Shown: positions 1-7,305 of the stretch, in pieces | Position numbering within the stretch: position 1 is the first letter of the stretch | Layout of the letters: each line of letters starts with the position of its first letter | Source: Marvinbryantia formatexigens | Lineage (GTDB): Bacteria; Bacillota; Clostridia; Oscillospirales; Ruminococcaceae | NCBI GenBank assembly: GCA_021771035.1 | Contig: JAETPU010000009.1 | Location: forward strand, 62,001 to 126,000 | Direction of reading: 5' to 3' | DNA length: 64,000 bases | The notes under the pieces: model-generated | Databases searched by the model: none | What the model was told of the DNA's origin: nothing | What the model saw: the letters and a program-made list of their open reading frames with translations, nothing else | Program-made: the position numbers and the translations under genes

Positions 1-406
1 GGGAATTTGCCTTTTGGCGGTTCTGGTAGCCGATAGTGAGCTTTTTGCCGGTTTCACGGGCGGCCTCAAGCATTTTCTTGGCCTCAGCATAGGTCTTTGC
101 CATGGGCTTTTCACACATCACGTGCTTGCCCGCGTGCAGGGCGTCCACTGTGATGAAGCTGTGGGAACGGTTGGGAGTGCAAACATGGACGACCTCGATT
201 TGGGGATCCTTGAGCAGCTCCTGATAATCGGTGTACACCTTGGCGCCCTCGGCTCCATACTCCTTGCAGGCCTTGACAGCGCGCTCCTCGATAATATCGC
301 AGAAGGCCACCATCTGTACATTTTCCAGCTTCTTCAGGCTGGGCATATGCTTGCCGTTGGCAATGCCGCCGCAGCCGATGATTCCGATTTTGACAATTCT
401 CTCCAT
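1..406 (-). CDS. Gfo/Idh/MocA family oxidoreductase (N-terminal part, cut by window edge)
   Basis: This is the N-terminal 135 residues of a predicted NAD(P)-dependent sugar or polyol dehydrogenase; the frame runs open off the left edge. The start ATG at 406 follows an AGGAGA ribosome binding site. A Rossmann nucleotide-binding motif (IIGCGGIANGKH, residues 9-20) opens the protein, and the family's EKP motif is at residues 99-101 (VMCEKPMAKT). Substrates in this family range from inositol to glucose and amino sugars, so the substrate cannot be named. It sits 47 bp downstream of a LacI regulator on the same strand, and a second LacI-type operator lies just before its start, so it is probably controlled by that regulator. 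Confidence 0.9.
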   Translation of the reverse strand, partial: MERIVKIGIIGCGGIANGKHMPSLKKLENVQMVAFCDIIEERAVKACKEYGAEGAKVYTDYQELLKDPQIEVVHVCTPNRSHSFITVDALHAGKHVMCEKPMAKTYAEAKKMLEAARETGKKLTIGYQNRQKANS

Positions 407-423
407 GACTGTCGTCTCCTTTT

Positions 424-437
424 TTTACACGTTTAAA
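424..437. promoter_or_regulatory. Candidate LacI-family operator before the Gfo/Idh gene
   Basis: TTTACACGTTTAAA is a 14-bp palindrome with a central CG and one mismatched pair. Read on the minus strand it agrees with the operator at 1501-1514 at 10 of 14 positions. It lies 18-31 bp upstream of the oxidoreductase ATG. That the neighbouring repressor binds it is inference. Confidence 0.5.
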
Positions 438-453
438 ATATGATTGATTTGGC

Positions 454-1470
454 TTACAAGCGCCCGGTGGATTCCCGGATTTTCAGCTTGTGCTCCAAAA
501 AAATAACGGGTTGATTGTCCTGGGGCCCTTGCCCATCCTGCCGTGAGATCTGCCCGAGCAGCAGTTCTGTGGCCATGGACCCCAGCTCCGCCCTGGGCTG
601 GGAAACCGTTGTAATCGAGGGAAGATACATTCTGGATAAAGCGGTGTCGTCAAAACCGATGACTGAAATTCCGCCTTCACCCACGCGCCGGCCGTGAGTC
701 AGCAGGAAATTAACCGCGCCCACCGCCAGGCTGTCCGACACCGCAAACAGCGCCGTGGGCGGCTTTTGCAGATCCATCAGACCCCTGCAGGCCTGGATTC
801 CGTCCTGGTAGCTGTAGCCCCCGTCCTCCCGGACATATTCCCCCGGCACCGCAAGCCCCAAATCCCGCATGGCGTCGGAGTAGCCGTCCCGGCGCACCTG
901 CGCCGATCCATAGCCCTGGGACACCCCCAGAAAGGCAATCCTCTCATGGCCGAGGCTGTGCAGATAGTCCACCGCGTCCCTGGCCGCCCGGTAGTTGTCG
1001 ATACTCACAGTGGGAAGTTGTGCCCCCTGCACATATTCGCAGCACTGCACCACCGGATACCGCTGAGCCAGCTCATCCAGCTCCTGCGCGCTCTGCTCAC
1101 TGGTGAGGAAGATGACGCCGTCCACCAGCCGGGTGCGCAGCAAATCCAGGTAGCGCTCCTCCTTCTCACGGCTGGAGCCCGTGACGCACAGCATCATATT
1201 ATAGCCGTTTTCACTGGCCCGCTTTTCAATGGAGGAAACGATACGGGAATAAAACATATTGGAGACCGTCGGCAGCAGCACTAAAATTTTATTGGTGCGG
1301 GACTGCCGCAGGTTGCGCCCCAGAAGATTGGGGTTATAGTCCATCTCCCGGATGGCGTCCAGCACCCGCTGGCGCGTCCTGGGCGTCACTGTATCGCTTT
1401 TATTCAGTACCCGGGAGACCGTGGCAACAGAGACTCCCGCTCTGCGGGCAACGTCCTTGATGGTCGCCAT
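454..1470 (-). CDS. LacI family transcriptional regulator
   Basis: A 338-residue DNA-binding repressor of the LacI/GalR family. The N-terminal helix-turn-helix and hinge are textbook (TIKDVARRAGVSVATVSRVLN, residues 3-23), followed by a periplasmic-binding-protein-like effector domain with the usual SIDNYRAA and VIGFDDTALS segments. The ATG at 1470 is preferred over an in-frame TTG at 1479, because the G-rich ribosome binding site is about 10 bp from the ATG and only one base from the TTG. It has its own strong promoter with an operator at the expected start of transcription, so autoregulation is likely. The downstream oxidoreductase is the obvious target. The inducer is unknown, probably a sugar or sugar derivative. 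Confidence 0.95.
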   Translation of the reverse strand: MATIKDVARRAGVSVATVSRVLNKSDTVTPRTRQRVLDAIREMDYNPNLLGRNLRQSRTNKILVLLPTVSNMFYSRIVSSIEKRASENGYNMMLCVTGSSREKEERYLDLLRTRLVDGVIFLTSEQSAQELDELAQRYPVVQCCEYVQGAQLPTVSIDNYRAARDAVDYLHSLGHERIAFLGVSQGYGSAQVRRDGYSDAMRDLGLAVPGEYVREDGGYSYQDGIQACRGLMDLQKPPTALFAVSDSLAVGAVNFLLTHGRRVGEGGISVIGFDDTALSRMYLPSITTVSQPRAELGSMATELLLGQISRQDGQGPQDNQPVIFLEHKLKIRESTGRL

Positions 1471-1500
1471 TGTACGCAATCCCCCCTTGCAAAGCCTTGA

Positions 1501-1514
1501 TGTAATCGTTTACA
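1501..1514. promoter_or_regulatory. LacI-family operator at the lacI-type gene's own promoter
   Basis: TGTAATCGTTTACA is a 14-bp CG-centred near-palindrome (one mismatched pair), the typical shape of LacI/CcpA-type sites. It begins 6 bp downstream of the -10 box on the minus strand, where a bound repressor would block initiation. A half-site like TGTAATCG recurs at 1523-1530, overlapping the -10. Confidence 0.65.
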
Positions 1515-1520
1515 GTCCCT

Positions 1521-1549
1521 ATTGTAATCGGTGCCATCCACATTTTCAA
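1521..1549 (-). promoter_or_regulatory. Promoter of the LacI-family gene
   Basis: On the minus strand there is a -35 TTGAAA (1544-1549), exactly 17 bp, then a -10 TACAAT (1521-1526), matching sigma-A consensus. Confidence 0.75.
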
Positions 1550-2063
1550 GGGGCTGATTTAAAAAAACTGTACCAAAGTTCCCCTTGGATTTTTGTCTGT
1601 ATTGCCGCAGGCCAGCTGTAATCCCTCCCCCTTCCCGCTTCGCCGCGCAGTGCCATACTCTTCCAATCGGTTCAGAGTATCCGCGCCGGACAGGTTTGGC
1701 GGTCATATGAGCAATGGGTTGATTGAGCCCGCTTCCGGCTTTGGTACCGGGCGCCTGAAGCCCTTACCGGACTCAAAGAGCCGCGGCCGCCGTCCGGGCA
1801 CTCCCTTTTTTAAGGCGGCGCTGAACCGGGGGAACTGAAGCATGGAGCCTTCGAAGCCCTGGGCAGCCCCGTTTGCAGCGGCTTTCAATGCCCCGGCAGC
1901 CCCAGCGCCCTCTCGCCGGCAAGCCTATCAGCGCCGCGGATGCCAGCGGGCGGCGTGCCCTTCGGGGAGTGAACCCCAAACCCGCGTCCCGTGTCTTGAG
2001 CGCCTATCGGCAGACGGCGTGGGACCTTCGGCGCCAGGGGCGCTCAGCTTGGAATATTGAGGG
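1550..2063. other. Spacer without supportable gene
   Basis: About 510 bp of GC-rich sequence between the divergent LacI and TetR promoters. Several short open frames cross it on both strands, but none has a ribosome binding site plus a recognisable protein. No transposon ends, tRNA or clear terminator were seen. Confidence 0.5.
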
Positions 2064-2092
2064 TTGACTTTACGTGGAGGCCATGTTACGAT
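2064..2092 (+). promoter_or_regulatory. Promoter of the TetR gene
   Basis: -35 TTGACT (2064-2069), 17 bp, -10 TACGAT (2087-2092). The TetR operator begins three bases downstream, over the expected start of transcription. Confidence 0.65.
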
Positions 2093-2094
2093 AA

Positions 2095-2115
2095 ATACAT
2101 ACTAACGGTATGTAT
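2095..2115. promoter_or_regulatory. Inverted-repeat operator of the TetR gene
   Basis: Arms ATACATAC and GTATGTAT are perfect inverted repeats separated by TAACG. The shape fits TetR-family sites of the CATAC..GTATG type, and a related repeat occurs before the neighbouring exporter at 2917-2933. Both share ATAC(T/C)(A/G)ACGGT. Confidence 0.65.
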
Positions 2116-2128
2116 CGAGGTGCTGTCC

Positions 2129-2788
2129 ATGTCACGAAACAAATATCCGGAGCAGACGGTGAACCGAATCCTGGAAGCCGCCCAGGCGCTGTTTTTGGAA
2201 AAAGGGTATGAGAACACCTCCATTCAGGACATTCTGGAGCGGCTTGGCAATCTCTCCAAAGGCGCTATTTATCACCATTTCAGCTCCAAGGAGGATATCC
2301 TCAATGCAGTTGGGGACCGCTATAACCAGCAGCTGGTCCAGGAGCTTATGGCGGTGCGGGACGACAAGTTCCTGAGCGGCCGGGAAAAAATCAAAGAGAT
2401 GTTTCGGATTTTCCTTTCCGGTTCCGATCGGGACATTCTGGCGAGTGTGGCGCCCGATATGATGAAAAACCCTAAACTTCTGGTGTTACAGTTACAGGAA
2501 ATTTTTCAGGTTGTGGTTCCGGATTTTGTGTATCCCGTAGTAGAGCAGGGGCTCAGGGACGGTTCTATCCGCACCCAGTATCCCAAAGAGCTCTCCGAAG
2601 TTATCACGCTGCTGGCAAACATCTGGCTGAATCCTATGGTACTCCAGTCCAGCCCTCAGGAATTGGTGGGGCGCGTCAAATTTTTCGGCGTCCTGCTAAA
2701 CAATATGGGCATGGATCTGCTGGATGAGGATATGCTCAGCCGGTATCTTGATTTTTGCAGCCGTTTTAAAGCCGCTCAGACTGAGTAG
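2129..2788 (+). CDS. TetR/AcrR family transcriptional regulator
   Basis: A 219-residue repressor. The N-terminal TetR helix-turn-helix is clear (VNRILEAAQALFLEKGYENTS, then IQDILERL and KGAIYHHFSSKEDIL, residues about 10-55); the ligand-binding C-terminal half is divergent, as usual. The ATG at 2129 is chosen because GAGGTG lies 6-12 bp upstream and the helix-turn-helix begins right after it; an upstream in-frame start would overlap the promoter and operator. It is followed after 334 bp by an MFS exporter on the same strand whose upstream region holds a similar inverted repeat. The pair is therefore probably a drug- or metabolite-responsive repressor and efflux pump. Confidence 0.93.
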   Translation: MSRNKYPEQTVNRILEAAQALFLEKGYENTSIQDILERLGNLSKGAIYHHFSSKEDILNAVGDRYNQQLVQELMAVRDDKFLSGREKIKEMFRIFLSGSDRDILASVAPDMMKNPKLLVLQLQEIFQVVVPDFVYPVVEQGLRDGSIRTQYPKELSEVITLLANIWLNPMVLQSSPQELVGRVKFFGVLLNNMGMDLLDEDMLSRYLDFCSRFKAAQTE

Positions 2789-3122
2789 CGCCCGTCCTGT
2801 CAATGGGTGCGGGAGGTTGATGCAGCCGCCGTCAGGGTCACCCAGCGGCGCCTGCCTTCCTTTTATGTTCAGCAAATCCTGCTCCCTACCGGAGCAGATA
2901 TTTTTTGCCACATTACATACCGACGGTTGGTATATAGCTTGTTCCATTTTGTTCGGTACGGATTGCAGCTGGGGATATTGAGGATTCAAAGTTTCCGTGG
3001 GGGAACAGCAGGTTTTCAAAACGGAACGCCTGTTTTTCCGGGAATCCCGCCCTCGGCTGTGCGCCCATGGGCAAAGCCTGGAAAGGCAGCCAGCCGCAAC
3101 AACGAAAGGATGCGTGTTCACA
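2789..3122. other. Intergenic region between TetR and MFS genes
   Basis: 334 bp without a gene. It holds the second TetR-type inverted repeat (2917-2933) and presumably the exporter promoter, although no clean -35/-10 pair was found. Confidence 0.5.
2917..2933. promoter_or_regulatory. Candidate TetR operator upstream of the MFS exporter
   Basis: Arms ATACC and GGTAT flank GACGGTT. The core ATACCGACGGT resembles the left part of the site at 2095-2115. It is AT-flanked and lies 190 bp upstream of the exporter start, so a promoter here with a long leader is the likely arrangement. Confidence 0.5.
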
Positions 3123-4406
3123 ATGGCCAATCCCCGCCTGTTCCGCCGCGACTTCACCATGGTGGTAATCGGACAGATTATCTCCCTGTTCGGCAATGCG
3201 GTTCTGCGCTTTGCCCTGCCTTTATACCTGCTCAATCAGACCCAGTCCCCGGCCCTGTTCGGCATTGTCTCAGCCTGTTCCTTTATCCCGATGATCCTGC
3301 TCTCCCCTGTAGGCGGAATCATCGCCGACCGCATCAATAAGCGCAATATTATGGTGATACTGGACTTTGCCACAGCGGGGCTTGCCTTACTCTTTACCCT
3401 GCTGCTGGGAAAACTGGATCTGGTGGTGCTGATTGTCTGCACACTCATTCTCCTGTATGGAATTCAGGGAGCCTACCAGCCCTCTGTCCAGGCCAGCATT
3501 CCGGCCCTGGTGACTGCCCAGCAGCTGGTGCCAGCCAATTCCGTGGTGACGCTGGTCAATTCCCTCGCCGGACTGATAGGCCCTGTCATTGGCGGCGCCG
3601 TATATGGGTTTTATGGGATTACACCGGTTCTATGGGTGAGCATATTCTGCTTTTTCGCCTCCGCCGTCATGGAGATCTTTATCCATATTCCCTTTGAGAA
3701 AAAACCGGGCGCCGCAAGCATCGCCGCCCTCGTACGGCAGGATATGGCGCACAGCTTTCGCTTTATTAAAAACGAAAAGCCCATCATCGCCAAGATTGCG
3801 CTGTTTATCGCCGCTATCAACCTGGTTTATTCCGCACTGCTAATCATTGGCCTGCCCGTTATCATCACCCAGAAGCTGGGCTTTGAGGAACAGCTGGGAA
3901 ACCAGCTGTACGGCGTGTGCCAGGGGGTTATGGCAGCCGGCGGCCTTGCGGGGGGCATTCTCTCCGGGGCCCTCTCGAAAAGGCTGGATGTCTCCCAAAG
4001 CCATATCCTCCTGTTCGGCTGCTCCTTCCTGCTCTTGCCGGTGGCCCTTGTCCTCCTTTTGCCGGTGCCCGGCCTTGCGGCCTACATCGTGATTCTGGCC
4101 TGTTGTTTTCTGGCAATGGCAACTTCCACCATCTTTTCCATCCAGATGATGGCCTATGTCCAACTGATTACCCCGGGGGAGCTCATCGGTAAAATCATGT
4201 CCCTGGCCCTGTGCGTATGTATGTGCGCCAGCCCGCTCGGCCAGGCCGTCTATGGATGGCTCTTTGAAGCAATGTCAGGCCAGCTTTCTGCCATTTTCCT
4301 CGTCGCCGCCATTCTTTCCTTCCTGATCGCCGTTCTTTCCAGGCGCTCCTTTGCCCTACTGAGAAAGCCTGATCCGGCACAGCCGGCCTGCGGAGAACGG
4401 CTGTAA
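3123..4406 (+). CDS. MFS transporter, probable drug/metabolite exporter
   Basis: A 427-residue integral membrane protein of the major facilitator superfamily with about 12 hydrophobic segments. After a short RRDF-type N-terminus the first helix carries VVIGQIISLFGNAVLRFALPLYLL. The loop after helix 2 has GGIIADRINKRNIM, the family's G-x-x-x-D-R-x-G-R-type motif A. The pattern fits the macrolide-efflux-like exporter branch. The ATG at 3123 is used, but a GTG at 3114 is also possible: AAAGGA lies 12 bp from the ATG and 3 bp from the GTG. TetR neighbour and matching operators suggest inducible efflux. Substrate unknown. Confidence 0.9.
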   Translation: MANPRLFRRDFTMVVIGQIISLFGNAVLRFALPLYLLNQTQSPALFGIVSACSFIPMILLSPVGGIIADRINKRNIMVILDFATAGLALLFTLLLGKLDLVVLIVCTLILLYGIQGAYQPSVQASIPALVTAQQLVPANSVVTLVNSLAGLIGPVIGGAVYGFYGITPVLWVSIFCFFASAVMEIFIHIPFEKKPGAASIAALVRQDMAHSFRFIKNEKPIIAKIALFIAAINLVYSALLIIGLPVIITQKLGFEEQLGNQLYGVCQGVMAAGGLAGGILSGALSKRLDVSQSHILLFGCSFLLLPVALVLLLPVPGLAAYIVILACCFLAMATSTIFSIQMMAYVQLITPGELIGKIMSLALCVCMCASPLGQAVYGWLFEAMSGQLSAIFLVAAILSFLIAVLSRRSFALLRKPDPAQPACGERL

Positions 4407-4411
4407 GCCGC

Positions 4412-4431
4412 CCTCCCGCAAAAAAACGGGA
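4412..4431 (+). terminator. Weak hairpin after the MFS gene
   Basis: CTCCCG and CGGGAG pair around an A-rich loop 5 bp after the stop codon. No U-tract follows, so termination activity is doubtful. Confidence 0.3.
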
Positions 4432-4729
4432 GATGGGATGTTCAAACGGAATTTTCTTTTTCTAGCCTGAACGGCCCCGTGTGAAACAGAAGATTCCTCC
4501 TAAATTCCATACGCACTCACCGTCATGAGCGCTGGGCCATAAATGGCGAGCCCCGGTACTCTCCATCCAGGCCGCCCCAGAGAGCGTTTTCTCGGATTTT
4601 CATCCCCGGTTTTTTTCCACTTCTCCAAATTTCAGTCCAAAATTGGGACAGTTCTCCCCAAGATTCACAAAAATTTCATAAAAGCGTAAAAAAGGGTGAA
4701 AAGCACTATGGATTTTAGCTCTTTTACGT
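4432..4729. other. Spacer before the NSS transporter
   Basis: About 300 bp, becoming AT-rich towards the promoter at its right end. No gene, repeat or RNA was recognised. Confidence 0.5.
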
Positions 4730-4735
4730 TATAAT
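4730..4735 (+). promoter_or_regulatory. -10 box of the NSS transporter gene
   Basis: Perfect TATAAT about 90 bp before the start codon. No good -35 lies 17 bp upstream. Confidence 0.45.
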
Positions 4736-4753
4736 AGGGTAAAGCATTTCTTA

Positions 4754-4790
4754 CCAGCCGTGTGCGTCATATCCTGCGGCTGGCTTCTTT
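4754..4790 (+). promoter_or_regulatory. Attenuator-like hairpin in the NSS leader
   Basis: CCAGCCG (4754-4760) pairs with CGGCTGG (4777-4783) and is followed by CTTCTTTT, between the -10 box and the ribosome binding site. This could terminate transcription early, but the stem is only 7 bp with a 16-nt loop. Confidence 0.35.
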
Positions 4791-4821
4791 TATCCCGAAT
4801 GTTACAGGAGGACTTGGACAC

Positions 4822-6183
4822 ATGGAAAAACGCAGTAAATTCAGCGGGCGCCTCGGTTTTGTTTTGGCCGCGGCAGGTTCCGCAGTGGGCCTGGGAAATA
4901 TCTGGCGGTTCCCCTACCTGGCCGCAAAATACGGCGGCGGTGTTTTCCTGCTCATCTACATTATTTTAGTGGTTACCTTCGGTTTTACCATTATGGTGGC
5001 TGAGGTGGCCTTGGGACGCAAGACAGGAAAAAGCCCCATTGGGGCCTTTCGGAGCCTGAACAAAAAATATACCTTTATCGGTGTGCTCTCCTCATTGGTA
5101 GCCTTTCTGATTCTTCCCTATTACAGCGTCATCGGCGGGTGGGTTGTCAAGTATCTGGTGGTATTCGTCACAGGAGGCGGCGCACAGACTGCCGGTCCCG
5201 CGGCGGACAGCTTCTTCTCCAATTTTATCGCCCAGCCTGTGGAGCCCCTGTTCTGGCTATTTTTGTTCCTGATTGCCGCCTTCTGTGTGGTGCTCAAGGG
5301 TGTGAAAAACGGAATCGAAAAGGCCAGCAAGGTACTTATGCCCATTCTTGTGGTTCTCTCTGTCATCATCGCCATCTATTCGATGACCCTGCCCGGCGCC
5401 GGTGAGGGAATTAAATATTTCCTGATTCCGGATTTCTCCCGGTTCTCCGGCCAAACCATTTTGGCGGCCCTGGGCCAGATGTTCTATTCCATGTCCCTGG
5501 CTATGGGAATCATGATCACCTATGGTTCCTATCTGAAAAAAGAGGACGACCTGGAAAAGAGCGTTGGGCATATCGAATTGTTTGATACCGGCATTGCCAT
5601 TTTGGCGGGACTGATGATAATTCCAGCGGTATTCTCCTTCTCAGGAGGAGATCCGGATGCCCTCAATAAGGGCGCGGGGCTCATGTTCGTCACGCTGCCC
5701 AAGGTGTTTGGCAGTATGCCCCTGGGCAACATTGCCGGGGCGGTGTTCTTCCTTCTGGTGCTCTTTGCGGCGCTCACCTCCGCCATCTCTCTGATGGAGG
5801 CGGTAGTTTCCACGGTATGCGACGAATTTAACATGAAGCGGACGAAAGCGGTCATCCTGGTGACGGTACTGGCCTTTGTGATTGCCATTCCCTCCTCCCT
5901 GGGCTACGGGGTGTGGGGCGACTTCAAGATTTTCGGTTTGCAGATTCTGGATCAGTTCGATTTTCTCACCAATTCCGTACTGATGCCGATTATCGCCCTG
6001 CTCACCTGCATCTTTGTGGCCTATGTCATCAAAACCAAGACCATCTGTCAGGAAGTGAAGCTCTCCTCCCCCTTCCACCGGGAAAAGCTGTTTGTGGTCA
6101 TCATCCGCTATCTTGCCCCCTTCTTCATTGTGGCAATTTTGGTCAGCTCGGTGCTGGATGGATTGGGAATCGTCCGCATCTAA
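4822..6183 (+). CDS. Sodium-dependent transporter, neurotransmitter:sodium symporter (NSS/SNF) family
   Basis: A 453-residue inner-membrane protein of the LeuT-fold NSS family, which imports amino acids or related amines with sodium. The signature first helix GFVLAAAGSAVGLGNIWRFP (residues 11-30) holds the NSS sodium/substrate site. The next helices follow the family pattern, for example GGVFLLIYI and the IPYYS-like LPYYSVIGGW. Bacterial NSS proteins usually have 11 or 12 helices, and the length fits. The ATG at 4822 follows AGGAGG by 10 bp. It is a single-gene unit with a -10 box, a possible attenuator hairpin and a strong terminator. The particular amino acid cannot be told. Confidence 0.93.
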   Translation: MEKRSKFSGRLGFVLAAAGSAVGLGNIWRFPYLAAKYGGGVFLLIYIILVVTFGFTIMVAEVALGRKTGKSPIGAFRSLNKKYTFIGVLSSLVAFLILPYYSVIGGWVVKYLVVFVTGGGAQTAGPAADSFFSNFIAQPVEPLFWLFLFLIAAFCVVLKGVKNGIEKASKVLMPILVVLSVIIAIYSMTLPGAGEGIKYFLIPDFSRFSGQTILAALGQMFYSMSLAMGIMITYGSYLKKEDDLEKSVGHIELFDTGIAILAGLMIIPAVFSFSGGDPDALNKGAGLMFVTLPKVFGSMPLGNIAGAVFFLLVLFAALTSAISLMEAVVSTVCDEFNMKRTKAVILVTVLAFVIAIPSSLGYGVWGDFKIFGLQILDQFDFLTNSVLMPIIALLTCIFVAYVIKTKTICQEVKLSSPFHREKLFVVIIRYLAPFFIVAILVSSVLDGLGIVRI

Positions 6184-6231
6184 CCCCGCTTTCCCCAAAA
6201 AACAGCCTGTGAAAACCAAATAGGAACGCCC

Positions 6232-6264
6232 AAACGGGATGCTGCCGGTGCAGCATCCCGTTTT
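6232..6264 (+). terminator. Rho-independent terminator of the NSS gene
   Basis: A perfect 14-bp stem (AAACGGGATGCTGC with its complement) around a CGGT loop, ending in TTTT. It is symmetric enough to act on both strands. Confidence 0.85.
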
Positions 6265-6356
6265 GTCATGGAACGATTGGGCACGGCTGCGCCCGGTATC
6301 TAAAAAACGCGCAAATTTGAAAACTTTCGTTGATAGAGTTTGTGCGCGGCAGGTAC

Positions 6357-6362
6357 TATAAT
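6357..6362 (+). promoter_or_regulatory. -10 box of the XRE regulator gene
   Basis: Perfect TATAAT 31 bp before the start codon. The best -35 (TTGATA, 6330-6335) is 21 bp away, longer than usual. Confidence 0.4.
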
Positions 6363-6392
6363 AGAGATATCAACTGATAAGGAGGGTGCATC

Positions 6393-6857
6393 ATGGATTT
6401 AGGAAACCATCTATTTCACGCAAGAAAGCGACGCGGGCTTTCACAGGAGGACGTGGCCGAAAAGCTTGGGGTAAGCCGGCAGACCATATCAAAATGGGAA
6501 ACTGATGAAACCGTTCCCGATATCCGCCAGTGCAAAAAAATGGCGCTATTGTATCATATGTCCCTAGATGAACTGATTGAGTTTGACCTGGATATCCAAG
6601 AAATCCAGGAGACTATCGACAGGACCAATGGGAAGGCAGAAGCAAACGTTGACTGGACAAAGGCGTGGGGTAAGAAATATCCCGTCCTGCTCAGTTATCA
6701 GGAGAAGGTGGACATCCCATTCTACGCCCGCAGGCTGAAGGAACTGCTGGACGAAATCCAGCAGGAATCCCAATTCAGCAGGCAGGACGCCATGTTGGTC
6801 CTCAAGGATATTCTGTACCATGTTTGGAAAAGCGGCAGGGAGAAACCGGAGCGCTAA
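6393..6857 (+). CDS. XRE-family helix-turn-helix regulator
   Basis: A 154-residue predicted DNA-binding protein. Residues 5-60 form a clear Xre/Cro domain (LFHARKRRGLSQEDVAEKLGVSRQTISKWE, then TDETVPDIRQCKKMALLYHMSLDELI), the SinR-like type found with sugar- and stress-response genes in clostridia. The C-terminal 90 residues match no domain I recognise and have no obvious membrane segment. The ATG follows GGAGG by 7 bp. It stands alone after the NSS terminator, so the target could be its own gene or neighbours; nothing in the sequence decides this. Confidence 0.88.
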   Translation: MDLGNHLFHARKRRGLSQEDVAEKLGVSRQTISKWETDETVPDIRQCKKMALLYHMSLDELIEFDLDIQEIQETIDRTNGKAEANVDWTKAWGKKYPVLLSYQEKVDIPFYARRLKELLDEIQQESQFSRQDAMLVLKDILYHVWKSGREKPER

Positions 6858-6875
6858 CGCCGAGTGAACAGAAGA

Positions 6876-6914
6876 ATGGGGAGTACCCGTTTGTTTTCAG
6901 ACGAAACTCCCCGT
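6876..6914 (+). other. Two-part hairpin after the XRE gene
   Basis: ATGGGGAGT pairs with ACTCCCCGT, and inside it CGTTTG pairs with CAGACG around a TTTT loop. No U-tract follows the stem, so it is a stable 3' structure rather than a standard terminator. Confidence 0.5.
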
Positions 6915-7305
6915 GGTTCTGCCCCTGACAGCCGCCGGAGGAGTTGGACCCAGCAGGGTTTTGTGCCGGACAGTGCCCCGGGCGCTGCCGTCCCTGTTTG
7001 TTTTGCCGCTGACCTGCGGTTCTAGCGCAAGGCGAGATGCTGTGATGCCGCTGTGTAAGCTGCGTTTGCCCATTGTGAAAGCTCCCTGGAACAGTTCCCT
7101 CTCATCCAAATTAAAAGCCATGCCCAAGTACGCTAACGCACATGGGCATGGCTTTTTCCTGGCTTATGGGTAATTTTTGCTGGCCGGCATCAGCCGTCCT
7201 GCAACGGATACGCCGTCCAGACGCACAGGGCGGGCATACCGGGAAAAACGGTATCGCTTAAATTCTCCAGCGGTATGGCTCCTTCACCGGGGCTCACCGG
7301 AATTC
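6915..7305. other. Spacer between XRE gene and ribF
   Basis: About 390 bp with no gene. The only feature is the bidirectional terminator at 7113-7156. Confidence 0.5.
7113..7156 (-). terminator. Bidirectional terminator at the end of the rimP-ribF operon
   Basis: A 14-bp perfect stem (AAAAGCCATGCCCA with its complement, loop of 16 nt) with T-runs on both strands. It lies 150 bp past the ribF stop and can also end rightward transcripts from the XRE side. Confidence 0.8.

Noticed and set aside
4760-4821. Leader peptide upstream of the NSS transporter
   Set aside because: The GTG has no RBS, and the frame reads straight into the transporter whose own ATG has AGGAGG; no regulatory codon run is visible.
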